Shown piece after piece: positions 45,423-54,460 of a stretch of 64,000 nucleotides of DNA. This DNA comes from Flavobacterium sp. CS20 (GTDB taxonomy: Bacteria > Bacteroidota > Bacteroidia > Flavobacteriales > Flavobacteriaceae). A program made the position numbers and the translations under genes. The stretch spans positions 1,302,001-1,366,000 of the forward strand of contig NZ_CP073015.1 of NCBI RefSeq assembly GCF_018080005.1, written 5' to 3'. Each line of letters begins with the position of its first letter. Position 1 is the stretch's first letter. Below the pieces are notes generated by a model. It did no database searches. It was not told the origin of the DNA and saw only the letters and a program-made list of their open reading frames with translations.

Positions 45423-46829
45423 ATGGATTCATTTGATGTTGTTGTTATAGGCTCTGGACCAGGCGGATATGTTGCTGCCATTCGTTGTGCTCAACTCGGT
45501 TTAAAAACGGCTATTATAGAAAAATATGCCACAAAAGGAGGAACTTGCCTTAATGTGGGTTGCATTCCTTCAAAAGCTCTACTCGATTCTTCTCATCATT
45601 ACGAAGATGCTCAAAAACATTTTAAAGACCACGGCATAGAATTAAATGGCGACATCAGTCTCAATTTCAAGAAGATGATTGAACGCAAAGACAAAGTCGT
45701 TGATCAAACCACAAAAGGCATTGACTTTTTGATGGATAAAAACGATATCAAAGCCTACGAAGGTGTTGGTGCTTTTAAAGACAAAACCCATATTGTCATC
45801 ACTCACAACGATGACAAAACCACAGAAATAGAAGCCAAAAATACCATAATTGCTACGGGTAGTAAACCTAATTCTTTACCATTTATAGACATTGATAAAG
45901 AACGTATCATCACTTCTACTGAAGCCTTATCGCTTAAAGAAATTCCAAAACATTTGATAGTGATTGGCGGTGGCGTGATTGGTTTAGAACTCGGTCAAGT
46001 CTATAATCGCCTTGGTGCTGAAGTCACTGTTATAGAATATATGGACAGAATTGCCCCGACTATGGACAAAGCCTTGAGCAAGGAATTGACAAAAGTGATG
46101 AAGAAGCAAAAAGTAAAATTTGCTGTATCACATCAAGTGAAATCTGTTGAACGCAAAGGCGATAAAGTTACCGTAAAAGCCGACAACAAAAAAGGTGAAG
46201 AAGTATCTTTTGAAGGCGATTATTGTTTGGTTTCTGTCGGTAGAAAACCTTATACTCAAGGTTTAAATGCAGATAAAGCTGGCGTAAAATTAAACGATAA
46301 AGGTCAGATAGAAGTCAACGAAAAATTACAGACCACTACAGAAAATATTTACGCTATTGGCGATGTCATCAAAGGTGCAATGTTGGCTCATAAAGCTCAA
46401 GAAGAAGGCATTTTTGTGGCTGAAGTTATTGCAGGTCAAAAACCACATATCGATTATAATTTAATTCCAAATGTGATTTACACATGGCCTGAAGTGGCAT
46501 CTGTTGGAAAAACCGAAGAACAACTCAAAGACGAAAACATAGCATACAAATCAGGGCAATTTCCTATGCGAGCCTTAGGACGTAGTCGAGCCAGTGGCGA
46601 CATAGACGGTTTGGTCAAAATTCTTTCAGATAAAGAAACTGACGAAGTCTTAGGCATTCACATCATAGGTGCAAGAGCGACCGATTTAATTGCAGAAGCA
46701 GTTACAGCTATGGAATTTAGAGCCAGTGCTGAAGATATAGCCAGAATGAGTCACGCTCATCCAACCTATGCCGAAGCTGTAAAAGAAGCGACACTTGCGG
46801 CTACTGAAGACAGAGCAATTCATGTATAA
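45423..46829 (+). CDS. lpd: Dihydrolipoyl dehydrogenase
   Basis: E3 flavoprotein of the 2-oxoacid dehydrogenase complexes, 468 aa. It reoxidises dihydrolipoamide with NAD. The FAD motif is VVIGSGPGGYVAAIRCAQLG (residues 8-27), the redox disulphide TCLNVGC (Cys42 and Cys47), NAD-binding VIGGGVIGLELGQVYNRLGA (about 180-199), the second FAD segment IYAIGDVIKGAMLAHKA, and the C-terminal catalytic His/Glu in HAHPTYAEAVKEA. All are intact. Upstream and downstream genes are unrelated in pathway, so it is a stand-alone or two-gene unit with the next thioredoxin-fold gene. Confidence 0.94.
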   Translation: MDSFDVVVIGSGPGGYVAAIRCAQLGLKTAIIEKYATKGGTCLNVGCIPSKALLDSSHHYEDAQKHFKDHGIELNGDISLNFKKMIERKDKVVDQTTKGIDFLMDKNDIKAYEGVGAFKDKTHIVITHNDDKTTEIEAKNTIIATGSKPNSLPFIDIDKERIITSTEALSLKEIPKHLIVIGGGVIGLELGQVYNRLGAEVTVIEYMDRIAPTMDKALSKELTKVMKKQKVKFAVSHQVKSVERKGDKVTVKADNKKGEEVSFEGDYCLVSVGRKPYTQGLNADKAGVKLNDKGQIEVNEKLQTTTENIYAIGDVIKGAMLAHKAQEEGIFVAEVIAGQKPHIDYNLIPNVIYTWPEVASVGKTEEQLKDENIAYKSGQFPMRALGRSRASGDIDGLVKILSDKETDEVLGIHIIGARATDLIAEAVTAMEFRASAEDIARMSHAHPTYAEAVKEATLAATEDRAIHV

Positions 46830-46849
46830 CCAATCAAATAACTTTAAAA

Positions 46850-47329
46850 ATGAAAAAAATAATATTGCTAATCGCATTAACTTCAACATCAGTAATTTTC
46901 GCTCAAGATTACCCAAAATCTTTGCCTGATTTTGAAATTTCAAATCAAAACAACGAAACTTTTACACAAGATGATGTGTCGCAAGATTCCTATGCTTACT
47001 TCATATATTTTAATCCCACTTGCGGCCATTGTAAAACAGCATTTAAAACTTTAAATCTTCACGTTGAAGATTTAAAAAATACAAAGTTTAAATTATATCC
47101 AGTTTCAGCCAAAAATGACAAAGACACGCACGCATTTTTTGAAAATTATGCACCAAAACTTTTAGCATTAAACAATGTGCAAATTTTATTAGATGACAAT
47201 TATAAATTTGCAGATACTTTTTTCGTCAAAGGTTATCCAACTGCTTTTCTCTATGACAAAAATCAAAAGTTAGTTAAAGTCTATAACGGTGAAAGTAAAA
47301 TTATGGGATTTATGGATGAGATAAAATAA
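46850..47329 (+). CDS. Periplasmic thioredoxin-fold protein (TlpA/AhpC-like)
   Basis: A 159-aa exported protein. The signal peptide ends in VIFAQ. The thioredoxin fold contains the active-site CGHC at residues 58-61 within FNPTCGHCKTAF. The cis-Pro loop is KGYPTAFLYDK (about 132-142). It probably reduces disulphides in the periplasm, in the way of ResA or TlpA, and could receive electrons from DsbD, encoded in the window at 6590-8599; this link is inference. It lies 20 bases after lpd and is followed by the tandem repeat region. Confidence 0.85.
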   Translation: MKKIILLIALTSTSVIFAQDYPKSLPDFEISNQNNETFTQDDVSQDSYAYFIYFNPTCGHCKTAFKTLNLHVEDLKNTKFKLYPVSAKNDKDTHAFFENYAPKLLALNNVQILLDDNYKFADTFFVKGYPTAFLYDKNQKLVKVYNGESKIMGFMDEIK

Positions 47330-47428
47330 GAAACTGCTCATTCATTTTTCATAAAAAATATACCAATCCAAAGTTATGACCATTGAGATGGGTTTGCTAT
47401 ATAAGAATCTACCTAAAAACTCTTAAAA

Positions 47429-47952
47429 CTTATAACCTCTTAACCCATCAGCACTAAGCATTGACAGTTCAACTTAACAAAATCAAACATAGCGACCACG
47501 GCGTAAATCCTTGCGACCCTTGCGGTAAAAAAAATGCATATGGAATAACTTATAAGGTAAGGGTTAAACTAAAAAACATCATAACCTCATAATATCATAA
47601 ACTTATAACCTCTTAACCCATCAGCACTAAGCATTGACAGTTTAACTTAACAAAATCAAACATAGCGAACCTGGCGTAAATCCTTGCGACCCTTGCGGTA
47701 AAAAAAATGCATATGGAATAACTTATAAGGTAAGGGTTAAACTAAAAAACATCATAACCTCATAATATCATAAACTTATAACCTCTTAACCCATCAGCAC
47801 TAAGCATTGACAGTTTAACTTAACAAAATCAAACATAGCGAACCTGGCGTAAATCCTTGCGACCCTTGCGGTAAAAAAAATGCATATGGAGTAACTTGTA
47901 ATGAATGTAAGAATTACACTAAAGAAACACCATTGCCTCATAATATCATAAA
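47429..47952. repeat. 173-bp tandem repeat, three copies
   Basis: The gap between the thioredoxin-fold gene and ccoI (47330-48087, 758 bases) has no gene. It contains a direct tandem repeat with a period of 173 bases. Copies begin at about 47429, 47602 and 47775, marked by cttataacctcttaaccc and catcagcactaagcattgac, then caaacatagcg and ccttgcgacccttgcggt. Copies 1 and 2 differ at a few bases; copy 3 is close but diverges near its end; a degraded fragment follows near 47953. Each unit contains the ccttgcgacccttgcggt segment, which resembles a short dispersed intergenic repeat type. No open frame or hairpin array with CRISPR-like regularity is present. Confidence 0.9.
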
Positions 47953-48087
47953 CTTATAAGCTTTTAACCTATCAGCAAAGTTCAGAGCAAATCCCGAGAG
48001 CAAAAAACGATTCGAAAACCTTATAAACTTCCAAAAAAACTGACCAACATCATAAACTAAATATGATGCTATCCTTATGTTTGTAAG

Positions 48088-50471
48088 GTGAATACTCAAA
48101 AAACACATCATTGTTACCACTGTGGCGACCCATGTCAGCCAACAGACATTGAAGCATATGACAAACATTTTTGTTGTCACGGTTGCAAAACGGTATATGA
48201 AATTTTTTCTGAAAACGACTTAGGTTGTTACTACGATTTTGAAAACGCCCCAGGAAAAACCCCGACAGAACTCAAAGGCAAATATGATTTTTTAGACCAA
48301 AACGACATCGTTGAAAAACTTGTTGATTTTAATGATGGTGATACGCAAATTGTCAACTTATACATTCCACATATCCATTGCAGTTCTTGTATTTGGATTT
48401 TAGAAAATTTGAATAAACTCAACAAACACATTTCAACTTCGCAGGTCAATTTTCCTAAAAAAAGTGTTCAAATTCAATTCAACTGCACAAAAACAAGCCT
48501 AAAAGAAGTTGTTAACTTATTAACTTCAATAGGTTATGAACCCTATATCAGTTTAGAAGATATGGACAAACCTGACAGCAAAATAGACCGTTCACTGATC
48601 TACAAAATTGGTATTGCGGGTTTTGCTTTTGGTAATATTATGTTTTTATCATTTCCCGAATACTTTGAAGTCTCTGAATATTGGCTCGACCAATACAAAC
48701 CTGTTTTTAGGTGGTTGATGTTTGTGTTTTCATTACCTGTGGTATTTTATCTGCTCAAGATTATTTTAAATCGGCTTTTAGTGTACTTAAAACCAAAAGT
48801 TTAAATATTGATATCCCTATCGCTTTAGGAATCACAACACTTTTTATTCGTAGTACAGTAGAAATTAGCTTTAACATAGGTTCTGGATTTTTTGATAGCT
48901 TAACTGGATTGGTATTTTTCTTATTACTCGGAAAATTTGTGCGACAAAAAACCTACAATTATTTATCTTTTGAAAGAGACTACAAATCTTATTTTCCCAT
49001 TGCGGTAACCAAAATTGATAAACATACTGAAACCAATATTAAGGTTAGCGATATCAAGGCAGGCGACAAACTTTTAATTAGAAATGCAGAATTAATTCCT
49101 GTTGACGGTATTTTGATGAATGGCGAAGCGCACATTGATTATAGTTTTGTAACTGGTGAAGAAAAGCCCGTTCATAAAACATCAGGCGATAAAATATTTG
49201 CTGGTGGTAAACAAATCGGCAGTTCAATTGAAATGACCGCTGAAAAATCTGTTGAGCAAAGCTATTTAACGCGACTTTGGTCTAATGAAGCTTTTAAAAA
49301 CCAAAAAGCAGAAACATATCAAACATTGTTAGACAAAATCAGTAAACATTTTACAATTGGCGTATTAGGCATTGCTTCAATATCAACTTTAGTTTGGTTA
49401 TTTATCAACCCGAGTTTAGCATTGAATGTCTTTACGGCTGTGCTGATTATTGCCTGTCCTTGTGCTATAGCTTTAACCACGCCATTTACTATGGGAAATT
49501 TATTGAGACTGTTTGGTCAAAAAGGTTTTTATTTAAAAGATATCAAAAGCTTAGAACAACTTACTGATATCGACCAAATTATTTTTGATAAAACGGGAAC
49601 TCTAACCCAAAATGAATACACAGAAATTACCTACCAAGGCGAAAACATTACCGATGAGGATAGGCATTTGCTCAAAAACACTTTGCGAAATTCCAATCAC
49701 CCTTTAAGTCGGCAATTGTATCATTTTCTTCAAAGTCAAGATATAATGACTGTTGAAGATTACGAAGAGCTTCTCGGACAAGGTATTGAAGCAAAAATCA
49801 ATAATAAAAATATAAAATTAGGCTCATCATCTTTTGTTCACGCACCACAACAAGACAAAACTTTTGAAACTGCTGTGCATTATAAAAACGATGAACATTA
49901 TAAAGGTAAGTTTATTTTTAAAACCACCTACAGACAAGGTGTTCAAGACTTATTTCATCAACTAAAAAACGATTATCAACTGGCTGTTTTGTCAGGTGAT
50001 AATATCGGCGAAAAAAAATTTTTAGAACGGTTTCTTCCTGCTGAAACGCCTTTATACTTCAATCAGAAGCCTGAAGACAAATTAAATTATATCAAAACTC
50101 AACAAAACAAACACCAAAAAGTGATGATGATTGGCGATGGTTTGAATGATGCTGGTGCACTAAAACAAAGTGATTTAGGCATTGCACTTTCAGAAAATAT
50201 CAATGTGTTTTCACCCGCTTGTGATGCCATTTTAGATGCTAAACGCTTATCACTTCTACCCAAATTTATTTATGCTACACATCGTGGAATTAGAATCATC
50301 AAGCTGAGCTTTTTGTTTTCTTTTCTCTATAATATTGTGGGCTTATACTTTGCAGTAACTGGTCAATTAGAACCTGTAATAGCGACTATTTTAATGCCGT
50401 TGAGTTCGATTAGTATTGTTGGGTTTACGACTTTGATGACGCATTTTATAGCAAAAAAAATAGAAGTTTAG
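48088..50471 (+). pseudogene. ccoI: Cu+ P-type ATPase FixI/CcoI, frameshifted
   Basis: Copper-translocating P1B-type ATPase of the FixI/CcoI kind, used in assembly of the cbb3-type oxidase. It is split into two frames, 48088-48804 and the frame ending at 50471. The N-terminal Cys-rich domain (YHCGDPC, HFCCHGC) precedes an HMA domain with the CSSC metal site (98-101). In the second frame lie the phosphatase loop with VTGEEKPV, CPCAIALTTPF, DKTGTLTQ (the phosphorylated Asp) and GDGLNDAGAL. The break lies near 48744-48751: one extra T in ttttatctg would give VVFYSAQDYFKSAF, the family sequence. Total length with repair is about 795 aa, which is normal. Sequencing error is as likely as true loss. 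The two frames overlap by 94 bases. Confidence 0.9.
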
Positions 50472-50543
50472 TTTGTGGCTTAACGGTAAATTTAATGATT
50501 CAAAAAAAACATAGAATCATTACGAGTCGAAATAATTTTCTAT

Positions 50544-50581
50544 ATTTAATAAAAATGAAAAATAATTTTTTATTAAATTTG
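50544..50581 (+). promoter_or_regulatory. Putative operator/promoter of the toxin-antitoxin pair
   Basis: A 12-13-bp inverted repeat, atttaataaaaa at 50544-50555 and ttttttattaaat at 50566-50578, overlaps a TAAATTTG box (50574-50581), 15 bases before the ATG at 50597. Overlap of a palindrome with the -7 element is the usual layout for antitoxin autoregulation. Confidence 0.5.
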
Positions 50582-50596
50582 ATTTAAAAAGCTATT

Positions 50597-50830
50597 ATGA
50601 GTGATTCAGAATTAAAATTAAACATAATCAATAGTATTACATCCACTAATGATAGTGATATGCTTAAAGAAATAGAAGGATTAATCAGATTTCAATCCGA
50701 ACAAAAGCCTTTTCTAATTGATACTGAGGCTAAAAAAAGCATTAAAATATCAAGAGAACAAATTGAGCAAAATGAAGTAGTTTCAAATGCTGACGTTCAA
50801 TCTGAAATAAAAGAATGGCTAAAAGAATAA
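50597..50830 (+). CDS. Antitoxin of a ParE/RelE-type pair
   Basis: A 77-aa acidic, helical protein with no recognised DNA-binding motif. It precedes a ParE/RelE-type toxin by overlap of 16 bases, which is the standard gene order for type II antitoxins. The C-terminal half (SADVQSEIKEWLKE-type, here SNADVQSEIKEWLKE) is charged and could wrap the toxin. It resembles small antitoxins common in Bacteroidetes whose C terminus ends in EWLK. Name and family are not certain. The upstream palindrome suggests autoregulation. Confidence 0.75.
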   Translation: MSDSELKLNIINSITSTNDSDMLKEIEGLIRFQSEQKPFLIDTEAKKSIKISREQIEQNEVVSNADVQSEIKEWLKE

Positions 50831-51111
50831 TTTGGACTGTTAAAGCTAAATCTGAGCTATTTGAAATTTATGAATACTGGAATTACAGAAATGATTCAAG
50901 TATGTATAGCATAAAACTGAATAAGTTAATTGATAAAACATTAGATAAACTCTTATACCTTCCTGAAATTGGGAGAACTACTGAAATTGAAAATGTAAGA
51001 GTTAAGTTGATTAACAAATACCTGCTTTACTACGAAATTATTAATGATGATTTATATGTACTCTCTATTAGACACGAAAAAAGAAACCCTGAAACACTGA
51101 ATTTAAAATAA
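50815..51111 (+). CDS. ParE/RelE-type toxin
   Basis: A 98-aa protein of the RelE/ParE superfamily. Sequence features: an N-terminal strand IIWTVKAKSELFEIYEYW, a central LYLPEIGRTTEIENVRVK loop and a C-terminal strand LYVLSIRHEKRNPETL with the conserved Arg and His. The length is normal. Toxins of this group either cleave mRNA on ribosomes or inhibit gyrase; which one cannot be read from sequence alone. The start overlaps the antitoxin stop region by 16 bases, which indicates translational coupling. It is not followed by a clear terminator. Confidence 0.85.
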   Translation: MAKRIIWTVKAKSELFEIYEYWNYRNDSSMYSIKLNKLIDKTLDKLLYLPEIGRTTEIENVRVKLINKYLLYYEIINDDLYVLSIRHEKRNPETLNLK

Positions 51112-51289
51112 AAAGTTACACGCTTGAGTTTGTGTTCAATTAAAAATTTAGGCTATTATTTTCAGTACTACAACTATTCATTGTTGCAATCCTATGAATC
51201 CACAAGATTGCTTTATGACTAACTTTATCAAATAAAAACTGACAGATTTTTCATCAAAGACAGACAACTTGAGACCTGCAATGTTTATA

Positions 51290-51322
51290 AAACTTTGTGC
51301 CTTTGCACCTTTGCGAGATATT
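51290..51322. repeat. Short repeat of the ctttgcacctttgcg type
   Basis: The sequence ctttgtgcctttgcacct then ttgcgagatatttctc is internally repetitive and is similar in style to ccttgcgacccttgcggt in the 173-bp repeat and to the repeat at 5230-5255. It lies in the 213-base gap between the toxin gene and kdsA, which otherwise has no feature. Confidence 0.35.
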
Positions 51323-51324
51323 TC

Positions 51325-52128
51325 TCAAAACCTATTCACACATTGCCTTATCTCCACTAATCGCGTTAATAAGCCTTCTAAATGAGCTAAGTCCAACATA
51401 TTAGCACCATCACTTTTGGCTTCTGCGGGATTGAAATGCGTTTCAATAAACAATCCATCAACATTATTGACAACTCCTGCACGTGCAATGGTTTCTATCA
51501 TATCAGGTCTGCCACCTGTAACACCTGAAGATTGGTTGGGCTGTTGAAGTGAATGCGTCACATCAAGCACAACAGGTGCAAATTGTTTCATTGTAGGAAT
51601 GCCACGCATATCCACTACCAAGTCTTGGTAGCCAAACATCGTGCCTCTGTCGGTTAGCCAAACTTTGTCATTATGGCTATCTTTTACCTTTTGAACGGCG
51701 TGTTTCATACTTTCAGGACTCATAAATTGTCCTTTTTTAAGATTGACATACTTGCCAGTTTTTGCAGCGACAACCACCAAATCGGTTTGCCTGACAAGGA
51801 AAGCTGGAATTTGAAGCACATCCACATATTCGGTCGCCATTGTGGCGTCACTTTCTTTGTGTATATCAGTTAAGGTTGGCACATCAAAGGTTTCGGAAAC
51901 TTTTCGCAGTATTTTTAAAGCTTTCTCATCTCCTATTCCGGTAAAACTATCTATACGACTCCGGTTAGCTTTTTTAAAACTGCCTTTAAATATATATGGA
52001 ATATTGAGTTTGTTTGTGATGCTAACTACTTTTTCAGCAATTCTTAGAGCCATGTCTTCGCCTTCAATGGCACACGGACCAGCGATTAAAAAAAAATTAT
52101 TGGAATCGGTATGTTTGAGTTTATTCAT
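51325..52128 (-). CDS. kdsA: 3-deoxy-8-phosphooctulonate synthase
   Basis: KDO-8-phosphate synthase, 267 aa. It condenses PEP with arabinose 5-phosphate in the KDO part of lipopolysaccharide synthesis. Landmarks are FLIAGPCAIEGEDMALRIAE (residues about 14-33), FKGSFKKANRSRIDSFTGIG, GKYVNLKKGQFMSPESMK, and WLTDRGTMFGYQDLVVDMRG. A TG GRPDMIETIARAG-type segment and FIETHFNPAEAKSDGANML complete the fold. It is cytosolic. It is the last gene of a leftward group with menA upstream (70-base gap). Confidence 0.93.
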   Translation of the reverse strand: MNKLKHTDSNNFFLIAGPCAIEGEDMALRIAEKVVSITNKLNIPYIFKGSFKKANRSRIDSFTGIGDEKALKILRKVSETFDVPTLTDIHKESDATMATEYVDVLQIPAFLVRQTDLVVVAAKTGKYVNLKKGQFMSPESMKHAVQKVKDSHNDKVWLTDRGTMFGYQDLVVDMRGIPTMKQFAPVVLDVTHSLQQPNQSSGVTGGRPDMIETIARAGVVNNVDGLFIETHFNPAEAKSDGANMLDLAHLEGLLTRLVEIRQCVNRF

Positions 52129-52198
52129 TATTTATAATTTTTTACTAAAATATTAAAAACTCCCTGCAAAATGCTAAGTTGTGATGTATTTTAAAACT

Positions 52199-53113
52199 CT
52201 ACTTCACAAAAAACTGTATCACAAAAAACAACAAAGCAATTCCAAACGTCGATAAAGACACTTTTTTAAGTTCTTGATCTAAATTTTTCGGGTTATTGTT
52301 TTTCAAAACAAAACTCAAATGTTTAATTAAGAAAAAAGCTGTTATAAGACTTAGATAAATCCACTTTGAAAAACCTGCTACAATATAAAATCCGAGTAGT
52401 CCTAAAATCCCAAAACTAATCAAAAATGAATGGTAATATTTTGCGTTTAATTCACCTAAAGATACCACTAAAGTGTTTTTATAGGCGTTTTTATCAGAAT
52501 TGACATCTCTCATATTGTTGAGATTTAAAACGGTTGAGCTGAGCAAACCAATGCCAATACCACCGAGAAAAATTATCCCATCTATAGATTTAGCATACAA
52601 CACGTAAGACCCACAAACACTTACAAGTCCAAAAAACAAAAACACAAACACATCGCCAAAACCGCGATAACCATAAGCCGATTCACCAACGGTATATTTT
52701 ATAGCTACCCAAATGGCAATAAGTCCTAAAATAAGAAAAAGTAAACTCATCAGTGCATTTTCAAATCCAAAAGCGATTAAAATTAAAATTATAGCAGAAA
52801 GAAAACTTATAATTGATGTGATAATTAAGCCCTTTTTAAAATCAGTTTTTGTGATTTTTCCACTTTGAAAAGCACGTTGTGGAATGAGACGTTCATTATT
52901 ATCTGTGCCTTTCACACCATCACCATAGTCGTTGGCAAAGTTGGATAAAATTTGAAATAACAATGTGGTCAAAATAGCGAAAGAAAATATCAGCCAATCA
53001 AAACAATTATGATAAACGGCATATCCACTACCGACCAAAATTCCAGAAACTGACAAAGGTAATGTCCGTAATCTGGCTGCATCAATCCAAGCAGAAATTT
53101 TTGAACTTTTCAT
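52199..53113 (-). CDS. menA: 1,4-dihydroxy-2-naphthoate prenyltransferase
   Basis: UbiA-family membrane enzyme of 304 aa that attaches a polyprenyl chain to 1,4-dihydroxy-2-naphthoate to give demethylmenaquinone. About eight membrane segments are visible. The two Asp-rich motifs are NFANDYGDGVKGTDNNER (residues about 61-78) and NLNNMRDVNSDKNAYKNTL (about 195-213). A segment RLRTLPLSVSGILVGSGYAV at the N terminus is typical of MenA. It fits a menaquinone-based respiratory chain. Its ATG shares one base with the purB stop (TAATG), so the two are translationally coupled. Confidence 0.93.
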   Translation of the reverse strand: MKSSKISAWIDAARLRTLPLSVSGILVGSGYAVYHNCFDWLIFSFAILTTLLFQILSNFANDYGDGVKGTDNNERLIPQRAFQSGKITKTDFKKGLIITSIISFLSAIILILIAFGFENALMSLLFLILGLIAIWVAIKYTVGESAYGYRGFGDVFVFLFFGLVSVCGSYVLYAKSIDGIIFLGGIGIGLLSSTVLNLNNMRDVNSDKNAYKNTLVVSLGELNAKYYHSFLISFGILGLLGFYIVAGFSKWIYLSLITAFFLIKHLSFVLKNNNPKNLDQELKKVSLSTFGIALLFFVIQFFVK

Positions 53114-54450
53114 TAAATACCAGTATAATTAAAGGGTGTGATTTGTTTTAATTCATTTTTTACATCATCAGAAACGTCTAAGGTTTCAATAAAATCGGCT
53201 ATACTTTTAGCATTGATTTCAGTATTGGTTCGTGTTAAAGCTTTTAGGGTTTCATAAGGATTGGGATAGTTTTCTCGTCTCAAAATCGTTTGAATAGCTT
53301 CTGCAACCACAGCCCAATTTTGCTCTAAATCTTGATGTATGGCTTTTTCATTTAATAATAATTTGTCTAAACCTTTTAAAGTGGATTTTATGGCGATTAG
53401 CGTGTGACCAAAAGGCGTTCCTATATTTCGCAAAACGGTGCTATCCGTTAAATCGCGTTGCAAACGGCTTATGGGCAACTTAGCTGATAAATGTTCAAAA
53501 ATAGCATTGGCTAAACCGAGATTACCTTCACTGTTTTCAAAATCAATAGGGTTGACTTTGTGTGGCATAGCTGATGAACCAACTTCTCCTTCTTTGATTT
53601 TTTGCTTAAAATAACCCATAGAAATATAAGACCAAACGTCTCGATCCAAATCTATGATGATGGTATTGATGCGCTTCAACACATCAAACAAAGCTGCGAG
53701 ATTGTCGTAATGCTCGATTTGTGTTGTTGGAAATGAATAGGATAATCCTAAATAGTTTTCGGTAAAATTTTTACCAAAAGCTTTCCAGTCTTCATTAGGA
53801 AATGCCAAGTGATGAGCGTTAAAATTTCCTGTTGCACCGCCAAATTTGGCTGAAAAAGGCACTTGTAGCAATTGTTTTTTCTGCTCGAGCAAACGAATGG
53901 CAAAAACTTTAATTTCTTTACCTAATCGGGTTGGAGATGCAGGCTGACCGTGAGTTTTGGCCAACATCGGGATGTTTTTCCAGTTTTCGCTTAATTCTAA
54001 TAATTTAGCAATTAATTCATCTAAAAAAATTAGATAAACCGACTCTACTGCTTCTTTCAACGATAAAGGAATACTTGTATTATTGATGTCTTGTGAAGTC
54101 AATCCGAAATGGATAAATTCTTTAGAATTGGCTAAACCGAGTTGTTCAAATTTTTCTTTTAAAAAATACTCCACCGCTTTGACATCGTGATTGGTGACCT
54201 TTTCAATAGATTTAATAGATTCGGCGTCCTTTAAATTGAATTTTTTATATATCTGACGCAGTTCATCTTTTTGATTTTTATTTAAACTTGGTAATGCCGA
54301 TAAGTCTAAATCAGACAGAGCGATAAAGTACTCCACTTCTACCCTAACCCGATAACGAATCAGTGCATATTCACTAAAAAAATCATTGAGCTCTAAAGTT
54401 TTGGATTGGTATCGACCATCAATGGGTGAAATGGCATTTAATGCACTCAT
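53113..54450 (-). CDS. purB: Adenylosuccinate lyase
   Basis: Fumarate-releasing lyase of purine synthesis, 445 aa, acting on SAICAR and on adenylosuccinate. The signature GSSAMPHKVNPIDFENSEGN (about residue 285) contains the catalytic loop Ser. TSQDINNTSIPLSLKEAV, TRLGKEIKVFAIRL and QIEHYDNLAALFDVLKRINT are also as expected. The start chosen is the ATG at 54450; a TTG at 54459 gives only three more residues. It lies 10 bases after the Sir2 gene and is coupled to menA by a one-base overlap. Confidence 0.94.
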   Translation of the reverse strand: MSALNAISPIDGRYQSKTLELNDFFSEYALIRYRVRVEVEYFIALSDLDLSALPSLNKNQKDELRQIYKKFNLKDAESIKSIEKVTNHDVKAVEYFLKEKFEQLGLANSKEFIHFGLTSQDINNTSIPLSLKEAVESVYLIFLDELIAKLLELSENWKNIPMLAKTHGQPASPTRLGKEIKVFAIRLLEQKKQLLQVPFSAKFGGATGNFNAHHLAFPNEDWKAFGKNFTENYLGLSYSFPTTQIEHYDNLAALFDVLKRINTIIIDLDRDVWSYISMGYFKQKIKEGEVGSSAMPHKVNPIDFENSEGNLGLANAIFEHLSAKLPISRLQRDLTDSTVLRNIGTPFGHTLIAIKSTLKGLDKLLLNEKAIHQDLEQNWAVVAEAIQTILRRENYPNPYETLKALTRTNTEINAKSIADFIETLDVSDDVKNELKQITPFNYTGI

Positions 54451-54460
54451 ATCTAACAAA

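Noticed and set aside
45181..45450. 89-codon plus frame across the alkene reductase end and the lpd start
   Set aside because: Both flanking genes are complete and well supported in other frames, and this frame has no features.
47429..47952. Possible CRISPR array
   Set aside because: The unit is 173 bases and nearly identical throughout; there are no short repeats separated by unique spacers and no cas genes.
48711..48804. Programmed -1 frameshift in ccoI, as in E. coli copA
   Set aside because: No canonical X XXY YYZ heptamer is in the overlap, and a single restored T gives the family sequence VVFYSAQDYF exactly. A simple indel is more likely.
50493..50522. 9-bp inverted repeat taatgattc/gaatcatta after ccoI as a terminator
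   Set aside because: The stem is AT-rich and no T run follows; I cannot support it as a terminator.
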